From: an uncultured Methanobrevibacter sp.
Lineage (GTDB): Archaea; Methanobacteriota; Methanobacteria; Methanobacteriales; Methanobacteriaceae
Reading direction: 5' to 3'
Assembly: GCF_900314615.1 (NCBI RefSeq)
Contig: NZ_OMWA01000007.1
Coordinates: 1 to 64,000 of the forward strand
DNA length: 64,000 bases
This document shows, one piece after another, positions 50,870 to 58,742 of this stretch. Numbering within the stretch: the stretch's first letter is position 1; each line of letters starts with the position of its first letter. The translations under genes and the position numbers were made by a program. Below the pieces are notes generated by a model. The model searched no databases. It was not told the DNA's origin and saw nothing but the letters and a program-made list of their open reading frames with translations.

Positions 50870-50890
50870 TACTTTTCAAATGCTCTCTCT
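50870..50890 (+). other. att-like 21-bp site next to the second recombinase
   Basis: ACTTTTCAAATGCTCTCTCT is the exact complement of the site at 20018-20038, extended by one base. It lies 36 bases before the recombinase start, matching the 33-base distance at the other integrase. An inverted 20-bp partner at 55755-55774 marks the far end of the cassette block. Confidence 0.65.
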
Positions 50891-50926
50891 AACAATATTT
50901 AAAAAATAAAATACATAGGTGATAGC

Positions 50927-52060
50927 ATGAATAACGAGCTCATTAAGAATATGTGTTTAAGTTGCAATCATTCAAAACAGACACAGAACAACTATAACCT
51001 TTCACTTCGGAAGTACTGTGAATATTTCGACATGTCACTTGAGGAACTTCTGATGGAAGCTGAAGAAGATGAAAAGAACAATGTAAGATGGAAAAATTGC
51101 CGTTTAAGAGCTAAACTGATTGAATTCAGACCCCACCTGTTACAGAATTATGCTGCAAGCACTGTGAAAAAACACATCTGGAGCATCAAATTCTTTTACA
51201 AATTCTATGACATTGAAATACAATCATTGCCTAGAGTTACCCAACAGTCTTTGAGAAAACCTCAGCCAATCTACTATAAGGATTTGCCTGACAAAGAAGT
51301 GATAAGGGAAGCATTTAAAATATCTTCACCATTGATGAAAGCCATAATACTGTTTTCATGTTCAAGCGGTTGTGCCAGAGCAGAAGCATTGAGTTTAACC
51401 ATACAGGATTACATAGATGCAGTATCAGAATATATACCTAGGCGCAGAATGGACATTTTTGAGGTAATTGATTTCTTGAACGAAAAGGATGATGTCGTGC
51501 CTACCTTCAATCTCCGAAGGAAAAAAACAAACAAATATTATATCACATATTGCAGTCCAGAAGCAGTAAATGCAATCAATGCATATATTTTAACACGCAC
51601 AGATTCAGTTAAAAATGACAGCCCCCTATTCGATGTAAGCCCAACACATCTTGGAAGATCATTTCAAAAAATAAACGATACATTGAATCTTGGAAATGTT
51701 GGAAAATATGCTAGATTCAGAAGCCACATGCTGAGGAAATTCCATGCAAGCGCATTATACAACGACGGCATGAGCATAGACAAGGTCAACGATTTGCAGG
51801 GAAAGGCTAAAAACGTAACTGATTCCGTTTATTTCATGACCAATCCTGAAGAGTTGAAATATGAATACATCAGGCATTTGCCTGCCGTAACAATCAATAT
51901 GGATGTTGAAAAGCTATCAATCAAGTCTCCTGAGTTCATGCAACTGGAAAATGATAAAAAGAAATTGGAAACTGAACTAGAGGTCCTTAAGCGAGAAGTG
52001 GCAGATATCCGATCGATGAAAAAGGATTTTGAACTCCTTAAAGCACAGATTGGAAAATAA
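50927..52060 (+). CDS. Tyrosine recombinase at the head of a repeat-separated gene array
   Basis: 377 aa, homologous to the integrase at 18783-19985. It has a core-binding domain (NHSKQTQNNYNLSLRKYCEYF), Arg I in SSGCARAEALSL, box II RSHMLRKFHAS and a nucleophilic Tyr in TDSVYFMTN. LQGK takes the place of the usual His/Trp. A coiled-coil C-terminus follows (ENDKKKLETELEVLKREV). GGTGATAGC precedes the ATG. No IntI-specific insertion is visible, so it is not a classical integron integrase. It is convergent with three genes, each followed by a 105-bp repeat, and probably moves or inverts them. Confidence 0.9.
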   Translation: MNNELIKNMCLSCNHSKQTQNNYNLSLRKYCEYFDMSLEELLMEAEEDEKNNVRWKNCRLRAKLIEFRPHLLQNYAASTVKKHIWSIKFFYKFYDIEIQSLPRVTQQSLRKPQPIYYKDLPDKEVIREAFKISSPLMKAIILFSCSSGCARAEALSLTIQDYIDAVSEYIPRRRMDIFEVIDFLNEKDDVVPTFNLRRKKTNKYYITYCSPEAVNAINAYILTRTDSVKNDSPLFDVSPTHLGRSFQKINDTLNLGNVGKYARFRSHMLRKFHASALYNDGMSIDKVNDLQGKAKNVTDSVYFMTNPEELKYEYIRHLPAVTINMDVEKLSIKSPEFMQLENDKKKLETELEVLKREVADIRSMKKDFELLKAQIGK

Positions 52061-52061
52061 T

Positions 52062-52177
52062 ATTGTGATGGCATTTGACCCTGTTGGATGCCATTGCCAA
52101 ACATTCCTAATACTTGATGCCAACCCTGATATAATCAATAGCTAATATTTTTCTTTTAATTTGATGAACTGGATTTG
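52062..52177. other. Short spacer with a fragmentary repeat
   Basis: Between the recombinase stop and the first full repeat. GGCAT...ATGCC forms a small stem near 52069-52093. AACCCTGATATAATCAATAGCTAAT at 52121-52145 reads like a 105-bp repeat with its middle deleted (compare ACCCCGATATAT...GAATAGCTAA). It could be a worn-out cassette end. Confidence 0.4.
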
Positions 52178-52283
52178 ACATTAACGGTCGCCGTTTCGGA
52201 TTTGGATTTAGATTTTACACTGGGATATATATGCAATGGTTTCGGAAAGTAAGTTTTGAATAGCTAATGGCCGATGTTAATGT
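52178..52283 (-). repeat. Cassette repeat A, 106 bp (attC-like candidate)
   Basis: Bounded by ACATTAAC and GTTAATGT. Shares with copies B and C the internal blocks GATTTTA, GATATATATGCA, a TTTC-N-GAAA dyad and AAGTTTTGAATAGCTA in the same order and spacing. It starts four bases past the stop of the 52287-52994 gene. Confidence 0.75.
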
Positions 52284-52286
52284 TAT

Positions 52287-52994
52287 TTAGAAATTATCCA
52301 TACCATACTGGAAGAACATCATATCTAATATTTTCATTTGAGGATATCTAACACCATCTTTTTCAAATTCTCTTAATAACTTATTTAATTCATCTTCATT
52401 ATCTTCATAAAATTTGGCTAGTGCTTCTATAGACTCAATGTTTGGCTTTTTTTCAGCAATTCCATATGCTGTAACAACATCAGTAAAATAAGTATCATAT
52501 GCAGGTATGCATGCTAATGTTCCAAGTAAAATTTTTGTTGCTAAAGTATCACTAATACTTTTATTTTTCTTGTAAACTCTTTTAACTTCCTCAACTCTAT
52601 TACCATATAACTCTTCTTTAATTTTAACTATGAGACCACTAATATTATCTTTTTCATTATTCAAGTTATCATATGTTATATTCCAAAGTTTATCATATTT
52701 TTCTTTCATTAATTCTTCAACTATAGGGATATGAATTTTATAATCTGTATATAACAACAGTGTTGAACCTCTATACATGCCCCAACTTGCTAAGTAAAAA
52801 GAAAGATGAAGTGCTAAGTAATCATATTCATCTTCGCTTAATTCAGAACCATTTTTTCTTTTTTCATGCTTTTCATTAAAAACCTTATTACAATGTTCCC
52901 ATGAACGATATCTTGCATATTTATCTTCATTTCTTATACAGTGAAATTTTTCTGCTGATTTTATTAATCCCTTAATTGGATATGCATCACTCAT
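52287..52994 (-). CDS. Cassette gene 1: helical protein of unknown function, 235 aa
   Basis: Landmarks: YARYRSWEHCNKVF (residues 26-39), YLALHLSFYLASWGMYRGSTLLLYTDYKIH (residues 59-88) and ATKILLGTLACIPAYDTYFTD. I recall similar unnamed bacterial proteins with the S-W-E-H-C and LASWGMYRGS motifs, but no function. Almost all helical, no membrane span. It sits between two 105-bp repeats with a GmrSD-type gene next door, so a defence role is plausible but unproven. Confidence 0.75.
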   Translation of the reverse strand: MSDAYPIKGLIKSAEKFHCIRNEDKYARYRSWEHCNKVFNEKHEKRKNGSELSEDEYDYLALHLSFYLASWGMYRGSTLLLYTDYKIHIPIVEELMKEKYDKLWNITYDNLNNEKDNISGLIVKIKEELYGNRVEEVKRVYKKNKSISDTLATKILLGTLACIPAYDTYFTDVVTAYGIAEKKPNIESIEALAKFYEDNEDELNKLLREFEKDGVRYPQMKILDMMFFQYGMDNF

Positions 52995-53086
52995 ATTACC
53001 ACCAAATGATTCTTGTTATAATATTGATGGTAATGTTAATTAAATTAAATGTAAGAATTTTATTTGAATTATATGGATGAACTTTA

Positions 53087-53191
53087 ACATTAACGACCAC
53101 GATATTGGAATTTGAATCTGATTTTAAACCCCGATATATATGCAAGGGTTTCAGAAAGTGAGTTTTGAATAGCTATGTTGATTGTTAATGT
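53087..53191 (-). repeat. Cassette repeat B, 105 bp
   Basis: Same bounds (ACATTAAC, GTTAATGT) and internal blocks as copy A. Here AAACCC and GGGTTT enclose CGATATATATGCAA, a perfect 6-bp stem. It lies 19 bases past the stop of the GmrSD-like gene. Confidence 0.75.
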
Positions 53192-53209
53192 TACATCCAA
53201 TCGTTATCT

Positions 53210-54922
53210 TTACAACAATATCTTTTTTAACTCATTGCTCATTAATTCCTGTCTTTTCTCCATAAACTCTTCGAAATTAGAGAGATCATATGATATGCCT
53301 CTTGGAAGATATTTCACATTCTCTTCTCCATATTCCTCAAGCCAATCCGCAAGAGATGTTGCGTTTTTAGATTCATTTTTTGTTCCTTCTAACAATTGCA
53401 AGTTTGCCAATGTGTTTCTACGTCTACGCCAATCTTCTTTCACACTATCATCAATCACATTGCCATCTTTAAGTATTAAGTCCTTGATATTCTCCTCTTC
53501 AAAACTAGCATGTGGATGCATATGATCTTGATGGAATACAATTTCATCATAGTTCAAATTAGGATACAGAAGAGACAATATCATAAATGTATACGAACCA
53601 ATCTCATATGTTTCAAACATGGAGTCAATCTCATCTTCAGTGTATCGTAGAGTTCTATCACCAGTAAATCTAATGTTATTAAGGTTGGACATGCTGAATG
53701 AATCGGTTGGTACTTCTTTTAATGCCCTTCTAATACTTGTCAATGCAGAATTAGATGCTGCACCAAAAATCTGTTTTAACTGTGCGATGACTATATATTT
53801 TCTTAACTCCATTTTATTACTGCTTGATTTAAAATCACCACCTTTAAATATATAATAAACTATGGGTGAAACAGCAACATATGAAATCATGTTTTCTGAA
53901 TTAAATCCGAATTCATTTAGCAAGTCTACTGTGTCTTTGATAGATTTACTAATTGCATCCCAGTTATCTTTAATTTTCATGACACTATCCTTTTTGAATG
54001 TTTCTACTTTTAATGTCACAGGCATATCTAAAAGATAAAGGCATGTACGCATTATAAAATCATTAGAAAAGCTGAATCCTTTTCCCTTTTGGTTAATTGT
54101 GGAAAGTAACTTATCGATCTCATCTCTTGCATCATCCCAATGTGAAACAATAGTTGAAAAGAGCAAATCACTTTTTGACAGTACAGTTCCCCCTGAATTT
54201 ACTCTTACGAAAATATCCAAGACCTTATCAATTGAATCTCCTTCAACTTCAAAATAATTGATGATATCATCACGAACTAATCTTGTATGTAGTAAAGCAA
54301 AATTTTTCCTTGCCACTTCATTTTGTGCAAAGTCACTTTTGAATATAACTTCTGTCAAATCTTCAGTTGAATATTGAAGAATATTTTTTACTTTATACCA
54401 AATCTTGCCATCATTATTATTCTCAGCTTCTTCGGTAGTCAAAAACTTAAATTTATAAGTGATATCCTCATCATCGATTTTTTCACTAGTTAAATCAAAA
54501 TACAATTCTTTTTCTGGAAAAGCATCATCATTATTCCATCGTTTTCTAGGTAATTTTCTACTCATGGTTCCCTTAAGAGCAATATATAATGATGCAAGTC
54601 TCTGTTGTCCATCCAGAACGGCCCACATAGTTTCATCACCAGGTTCTGAAAATGGTAGTGGCGCAGGGTCATTTTTATTCCTGTCCCGTTCATGATAATC
54701 TTTGATAAATTCATACAAAGAATATTCTTTCTCATTTATAACTGCTTTTTTTACTTTCCAAAACAAAAATGTACCAATTGGGTATCCTAACATAATTGAG
54801 TCCAATAATTTTGTAATCTGAGAATCTTTCCATACATATTTTCTCTGAATGGCTGGAAGGTATATATCTCCACGCCTTATGTCTTCCAATATATCTTTAA
54901 TACATTTTTTTGCATATGCCAT
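53210..54922 (-). CDS. Cassette gene 2: fused GmrSD-type type IV restriction enzyme
   Basis: 570 aa. The N-terminal DUF262 (GmrS-like) domain has IYLPAIQRKYVW (residues 20-31), GYPIGTFLFWK and LDGQQRLASLYIAL (residues 103-116, the DGQQR nucleotide site). The C-terminal DUF1524/HNH-like part has HQDHMHPHAS (from residue 464), RRRRNTLANLQLL and KN at 513-516. Members cut DNA with modified cytosines using NTP energy. A single-chain protein of this length is typical of one-gene systems. It is the central gene of the repeat-separated array. Confidence 0.88.
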   Translation of the reverse strand: MAYAKKCIKDILEDIRRGDIYLPAIQRKYVWKDSQITKLLDSIMLGYPIGTFLFWKVKKAVINEKEYSLYEFIKDYHERDRNKNDPAPLPFSEPGDETMWAVLDGQQRLASLYIALKGTMSRKLPRKRWNNDDAFPEKELYFDLTSEKIDDEDITYKFKFLTTEEAENNNDGKIWYKVKNILQYSTEDLTEVIFKSDFAQNEVARKNFALLHTRLVRDDIINYFEVEGDSIDKVLDIFVRVNSGGTVLSKSDLLFSTIVSHWDDARDEIDKLLSTINQKGKGFSFSNDFIMRTCLYLLDMPVTLKVETFKKDSVMKIKDNWDAISKSIKDTVDLLNEFGFNSENMISYVAVSPIVYYIFKGGDFKSSSNKMELRKYIVIAQLKQIFGAASNSALTSIRRALKEVPTDSFSMSNLNNIRFTGDRTLRYTEDEIDSMFETYEIGSYTFMILSLLYPNLNYDEIVFHQDHMHPHASFEEENIKDLILKDGNVIDDSVKEDWRRRRNTLANLQLLEGTKNESKNATSLADWLEEYGEENVKYLPRGISYDLSNFEEFMEKRQELMSNELKKILL

Positions 54923-55029
54923 AATAATCCTCCATCAATATTTAATTGGCATCTTTCATATTATAATTGATGTTGTTGTGAATATAATAATAGTTCAGTT
55001 TTTTCTTTTATTTTAATGCATTGACATTA

Positions 55030-55134
55030 ACATTAACGGAGGCCTTTTCGAATATCAAATCTGATTTTAAACCCCGATATATATGCACGAGTTTTCAAAA
55101 GCAAGTTTTGAATAGCTAACATGACCGTTAATGT
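55030..55134 (-). repeat. Cassette repeat C, 105 bp
   Basis: The best-preserved ends: TAACATTAACGG at 55028-55039 and CCGTTAATGTTA at 55125-55136 are exact inverted repeats of 12 bp. Internal blocks match copies A and B, with the central dyad changed to TTTT-C-AAAA, which keeps its symmetry. It lies 55 bases past the 55189-55683 gene. Confidence 0.75.
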
Positions 55135-55188
55135 TATTTGATCCAGAATAATTAAATTCTGAATCAATCACTTCGTATAAAAACCAGA

Positions 55189-55683
55189 TTATATGTCTCC
55201 AAATATTTCCTCGCCCTTTTCAGTTAATCTGTACAGTTTTCCTCGTTTTACTTCAGGGTTGATGCATTCGACAAGGCCCAGCTCTTCCAACCGATTCAAG
55301 GGATTGGAAACATATGTCTGTTTGGTACTATTCCATTCCATGCCTTCCTGAAGAGACATTGCCTTAATATCTATCATATCCCAGTTTTCACGTCCGACTT
55401 CCAGATTCCAGTTATAGATTATGTTGCATGTCCGCTGTGAAATAAATCCGTTTTTTAAAACCTCTATTATTTCATCAAGCGAATCCACCAGGAAGAAGAT
55501 GGAATGGCTTGAATAAAATCCGTATCTTTGAACCCTTTCTTTTTGAGGGATGGAATGTAGGAATTTCAAAGCCTCATCATGTGTGCTTGTCCAAGTCAAT
55601 CCGGAAACATCTTTTTCATCTGTAAAATCAATTATATATTCGTAAATCCAATTCAGCAGGTTTTTATTGCTTTTGCGGATCAT
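55189..55683 (-). CDS. Cassette gene 3: winged-helix regulator-like protein, 164 aa
   Basis: Residues 105-160 form a winged helix: a recognition-helix region (TKQTYVSNPLNRLEELGLVECI), a wing (NPEVKRGKLYRLTEKGEEIF) and a short end. The first 100 residues are helical with no known domain (LTWTSTHDEALKFLHSIPQ). It probably regulates transcription, perhaps of the other cassette genes read from the same strand, for which it is promoter-proximal. Confidence 0.75.
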   Translation of the reverse strand: MIRKSNKNLLNWIYEYIIDFTDEKDVSGLTWTSTHDEALKFLHSIPQKERVQRYGFYSSHSIFFLVDSLDEIIEVLKNGFISQRTCNIIYNWNLEVGRENWDMIDIKAMSLQEGMEWNSTKQTYVSNPLNRLEELGLVECINPEVKRGKLYRLTEKGEEIFGDI

Positions 55684-55754
55684 CTTTTTTATACCTCACT
55701 TTTTCATTAATAGTGATTAATTGTTTTATGTGACGGATTATTTAAGCTGAAAGT

Positions 55755-55774
55755 GAGAGCATTTGAAAAGTAAT
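55755..55774 (-). other. Third att-like site, inverted relative to 50870
   Basis: GAGAGCATTTGAAAAGTAAT matches the complement of the 50870 site over 20 bases and the 20018 site over 18. It lies 72 bases upstream of the last cassette gene, so the array is enclosed by inverted copies. Confidence 0.65.
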
Positions 55775-56617
55775 CGCTTCAACAAAATGGCCGTATTGGC
55801 ATTTAAATTAATTGATATCATTGAACTACCAGCAGTTTACACTGTACTTAAATGATAATCTGATTATATTCGAATAAATACTTTTGACAATAGTTATGCT
55901 CTGAAAACAGTGCCCTGATATGTATTTTGATTATGACTTCGTTTCACTGGCAAGTGTTAGGCTTCATTCCAATTTGAATTTTATACAATCTGATTTTTTT
56001 GTCGAAATAGTCTGTTGAAATGTTTAGCAAAATTTGTGAAAACACAAGGCTTAAGGACACAATAAATTTCAAAAAAACTGAACAGATTAATATCGAATCG
56101 CAAAAAATAGAATGCAAATGTTTAAATAGATATAATTACAAACAAAGTAATTGGCCCACACCATTATTACGAAGTCAGAGCAATTTTACATGCTCGTACA
56201 ACTTTTTCTTGGTGAGGCCTAAACAGTGATCTATGGAGGTAAAATATCAAAAAAAGTAATGAGAAAAAACAGATTATAAAAAAAGGATTATATTATGAAT
56301 AACGAGCTAAATATTATTTTTTAATATAATCCTATGGGGTCAGTAAGAGAAAAATAAGAATAGTTAAACAGAGCCGCGAAACTTTGTTAAAAATTAATAC
56401 TTTTCAAAACTTAACCCAATATCTAGTATATTTTAAGGAATATATAAATATTGCCACATTAACAATGGCAAACTTATTTTATTCTAAATATTCGTTAAGA
56501 GATGGAAAATTAATTTTACTCGAATGCTATTTTTATTTTTCAAAGACTTCTGGCCTCAATGTGTTTTAGACTGTTGATCATGCACTCCCATAATGGGAAA
56601 ACAGGAGGCACCAAATA
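55775..56617. other. 840-base gene-free stretch with a large palindrome
   Basis: No convincing gene; a 69-codon frame at 56020-56229 has no ribosome binding site and mixed composition. GGAGGT near 56234-56240 is followed by no start codon. The notable feature is a palindrome, AGGATTATATTA (56283-56294) and TAATATAATCCT (56321-56332). Its loop carries ATGAATAACGAGCT, the first 14 bases of the recombinase gene at 50927. It also holds the promoter for the small genes to the right. Confidence 0.5.
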
Positions 56618-56776
56618 ATGTGTGAAGTAATCAAACCCCGGCCCAATGAAGTAATAATTTTCAATAACTTCATGGCACTTGAAGAAGCAATTGCTGAAAT
56701 TCAGGAAACTGAAAACATCCGCAATGAAAAGGAATTCTTCGATTCATACAGAATCAAGATAATGAAACTGGACTAA
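56618..56776 (+). CDS. First gene of the right element's early operon, 52 aa
   Basis: AGGAGG lies nine bases before the ATG. Reads MCEVIKPRPNEVIIFNNFMA and ends RIKIMKLD. A helical, acidic mini-protein with no known family. It starts the plus-strand operon that ends in the replication genes. Confidence 0.58.
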   Translation: MCEVIKPRPNEVIIFNNFMALEEAIAEIQETENIRNEKEFFDSYRIKIMKLD

Positions 56777-56819
56777 ACACGAATAAAAAATATTTAAAAC
56801 ACAAGAGAGGTCAAAAAAT

Positions 56820-56924
56820 ATGTTTGAACAAGAAATTGATGGCGTACAATACGTTACAGTCCCCAAAGAGCTATGGGACAAAATGTGGGAAATGTTTGAT
56901 AAAATTGATCAAATAGGTGAATAG
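56820..56924 (+). CDS. Mini-protein, 34 aa
   Basis: MFEQEIDGVQYVTVPKELWD then KMWEMFDKIDQIGE, preceded by GAGAGGTC. The strand-then-helix pattern and its place two bases before the next gene support a real gene, but it is very short. Confidence 0.48.
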   Translation: MFEQEIDGVQYVTVPKELWDKMWEMFDKIDQIGE

Positions 56925-56926
56925 AC

Positions 56927-57268
56927 ATGAGCAGCTATTCACCGTTTGAAAAACATGATGCAGACCAATACGCATTACCTAACCAGTTCGAAGACAACTA
57001 CCATGGCATCCTCACCCACAATGGCGAGATCAAAGTTGCCAAAGGTGATGTGGAACAGGAAATCCTCTACATTGACGATGACGGTATCGTATTGGTGGAT
57101 GGTGGCGAAAAAGCATACCAAACACTAATACACTCCAAGCTGTTAGGACTGATTCACTATGCAACTGAAGGTGATATTGGCTTAATCAAATTCATAAGAG
57201 GAGAAGCATTCATTGTCGGATTCAGGAAAAACAAACCGGAGGGCAAATATGGAACAAACACTTCTTGA
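56927..57268 (+). CDS. Hypothetical protein, 113 aa
   Basis: Beta-rich, with EILYIDDDGIVLVDGGEKAY and GLIKFIRGEAFIVGFRK. GGTGA precedes its ATG, inside the end of the mini-protein gene. Its end overlaps the start of the next gene by 20 bases. No family recognised. Confidence 0.65.
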   Translation: MSSYSPFEKHDADQYALPNQFEDNYHGILTHNGEIKVAKGDVEQEILYIDDDGIVLVDGGEKAYQTLIHSKLLGLIHYATEGDIGLIKFIRGEAFIVGFRKNKPEGKYGTNTS

Positions 57269-57470
57269 GATGCAGGAAAATCTTACTGACGGATTATTCA
57301 TTGAATTTGCATCCATTGATGAAGACTGTTATTATTCACTGACCAAATCCGATGAACTCAAATTCCTCGACGATAAAACAGTGCTCATACGCAGAAAAAG
57401 CGGAAGGCATACAATAATCAACCTGAATTGGATTATTGATATCAGCATCAAAAGGGGGTTATTTCAATGA
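57249..57470 (+). CDS. Hypothetical protein, 73 aa
   Basis: ATG 57249 (MEQTLLEMQENL) has CCGGAGGG upstream, so the earlier in-frame ATG at 57213 is rejected. The second half is beta-rich (LKFLDDKTVLIRRKSGRHTIINLNW). Its stop overlaps the following start by four bases. Function unknown. Confidence 0.65.
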   Translation: MEQTLLEMQENLTDGLFIEFASIDEDCYYSLTKSDELKFLDDKTVLIRRKSGRHTIINLNWIIDISIKRGLFQ

Positions 57471-57601
57471 CCAAACCGGCAAGATTATATCCTAAAGAGG
57501 AACCGATGAACTTGAATCCCAAAGTAATCTTTATTGGGAGCATAATATTTGCTGTAATAATTGGCTGGATTGGTATAGCAACCAGCACCGGAGGAATCTA
57601 A
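57467..57601 (+). CDS. Small single-span membrane protein, 44 aa
   Basis: MTKPARLYPKEEPMNLNPKV is followed by one hydrophobic span (VIFIGSIIFAVIIGWIGIA). The ATGA overlap with the previous gene supports it. It resembles the 69-aa membrane protein at 14853-15062 in its K-P-A-R-L start and in lying upstream of the replication block. Confidence 0.58.
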   Translation: MTKPARLYPKEEPMNLNPKVIFIGSIIFAVIIGWIGIATSTGGI

Positions 57602-57602
57602 A

Positions 57603-58199
57603 ATGAATTCCTCCAATCAACATGAAGGTGATAAAATGGTAAAGGCAGAACTTATAGAAAACCCACAAGTTCCTGAAGAAACAGGATTAATAGCTGCAGA
57701 CAACGTTCCGGATGTCGATGTAGCTATTGAACAGTGGGACGCTTATCAAAAACTATGTAAAGGATTATTAAACGAAACAGACTATCAAGAAATAATTGTT
57801 AAGGAAAAAGATGAAGACGGAAACTATGTTAAAGTGAAAAGACACTTCAAAAAGAAATCAGCATGGCAAAAGCTCTCAAGAGCATTCAACGTTGACACTA
57901 CCATAGTTGACAGATCATTGGAAAGAACCAAAATGGGAAGAGTGCGTGAAGCCTACTACTGCGTAAGGGCAACACTGCCTAATGGCCGTAGCGTTGAATC
58001 AGACGCATTATGCTCACGTTCTGAAAAAGGAAAAGACAAAGTCTCAGACCACACTATCATGTCCACTGCAAAAACACGTGCAACCAACAGAGCTATTGCA
58101 GAACTGATAGGAGCCGGAGAAGTCAGCGCTGAGGAAATGACAGCTGAAAAAGTGATAGCGCCAAACCAGTCAAAATTTCTAAAAGAGGACAATAGCTAA
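57603..58199 (+). CDS. Candidate single-strand annealing protein (Rad52/Erf-like), 198 aa
   Basis: Counterpart of the protein at 12907-13599: a helical N-terminus, KKKSAWQKLSRAFNVDT, a strand with YYCVRATLPNGRSVESDA, a C-terminal STAKTRATNRAIAELIGAGE and SAEEMT. GGAGGAATC lies before ATG 57603. A second ATG at 57636 with GGTGATAAA is an alternative start. It precedes an SSB-like gene, the usual place of phage annealing proteins. Function inferred, not shown. Confidence 0.65.
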   Translation: MNSSNQHEGDKMVKAELIENPQVPEETGLIAADNVPDVDVAIEQWDAYQKLCKGLLNETDYQEIIVKEKDEDGNYVKVKRHFKKKSAWQKLSRAFNVDTTIVDRSLERTKMGRVREAYYCVRATLPNGRSVESDALCSRSEKGKDKVSDHTIMSTAKTRATNRAIAELIGAGEVSAEEMTAEKVIAPNQSKFLKEDNS

Positions 58200-58231
58200 T
58201 CCTCTTTAATATTTTTTAGGAGACAAATAAA

Positions 58232-58732
58232 ATGAGTTTTGAAAATACTAAACAAACAATATTTACAGGTACAGAACTAGATTACGAAGAAATTGTGGAA
58301 ATTCCGGAAGGATATGAAAAAGCCGAATTGAAAGATTTTGAAGATGGAACATTAATCACCGGCAGGCCTGAAATGGCTTCAGTTTCATCATTCACTTTCG
58401 ATGATGATGGTGAAGAAAAAACAGTTAACAGATTCAAATTATACATCTTCCAGGATGCTGACCAGTTATATGTTGAAATCAATGTCAATCTTAAAAATGA
58501 TGGAGACATTCACAAAAACGTCAGAAAAGGAAGCGTGTTATTTGATTTCTTAACCAGCATTCTTGAATTGGAAAATGCAGGTTCAGTTGGTAAATCCAAT
58601 ATTCTCAGAAATGTTGATCTTTCCGAATACCGTGAGTTCGTAAACAGATTATCTGGGATGACAATCCAAGTAAAGGAAAGATCCGGAACCTACACATTCT
58701 ACAGTTTCATTGTGAGGGACGTTCAGGTATAA
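58232..58732 (+). CDS. SSB-like (OB-fold candidate) replication protein, 166 aa
   Basis: Acidic and beta-rich (TLITGRPEMASVSSFTFDDDG, KLYIFQDADQLYVEINV, GMTIQVKERSGTYTFYSFIVRDV). It stands between the annealing-protein candidate and the replicative ATPase, as its counterpart does at 11675-12229. TTAGGAGAC precedes the ATG. ssDNA binding is inferred from arrangement and strand pattern. Confidence 0.6.
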   Translation: MSFENTKQTIFTGTELDYEEIVEIPEGYEKAELKDFEDGTLITGRPEMASVSSFTFDDDGEEKTVNRFKLYIFQDADQLYVEINVNLKNDGDIHKNVRKGSVLFDFLTSILELENAGSVGKSNILRNVDLSEYREFVNRLSGMTIQVKERSGTYTFYSFIVRDVQV

Positions 58733-58742
58733 GGTAATTGAA

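Noticed and set aside
20018..55774. One single provirus spanning both recombinases and the middle region
   Set aside because: The 20.1-50.8 kb stretch is dense in essential housekeeping genes (valS, pheT, proS, egsA), so it is chromosome, not cargo.
56020..56229. 69-codon plus-strand frame in the gap before the right element's early genes
   Set aside because: No ribosome binding site, mixed composition, no domain; the region looks non-coding and structured.
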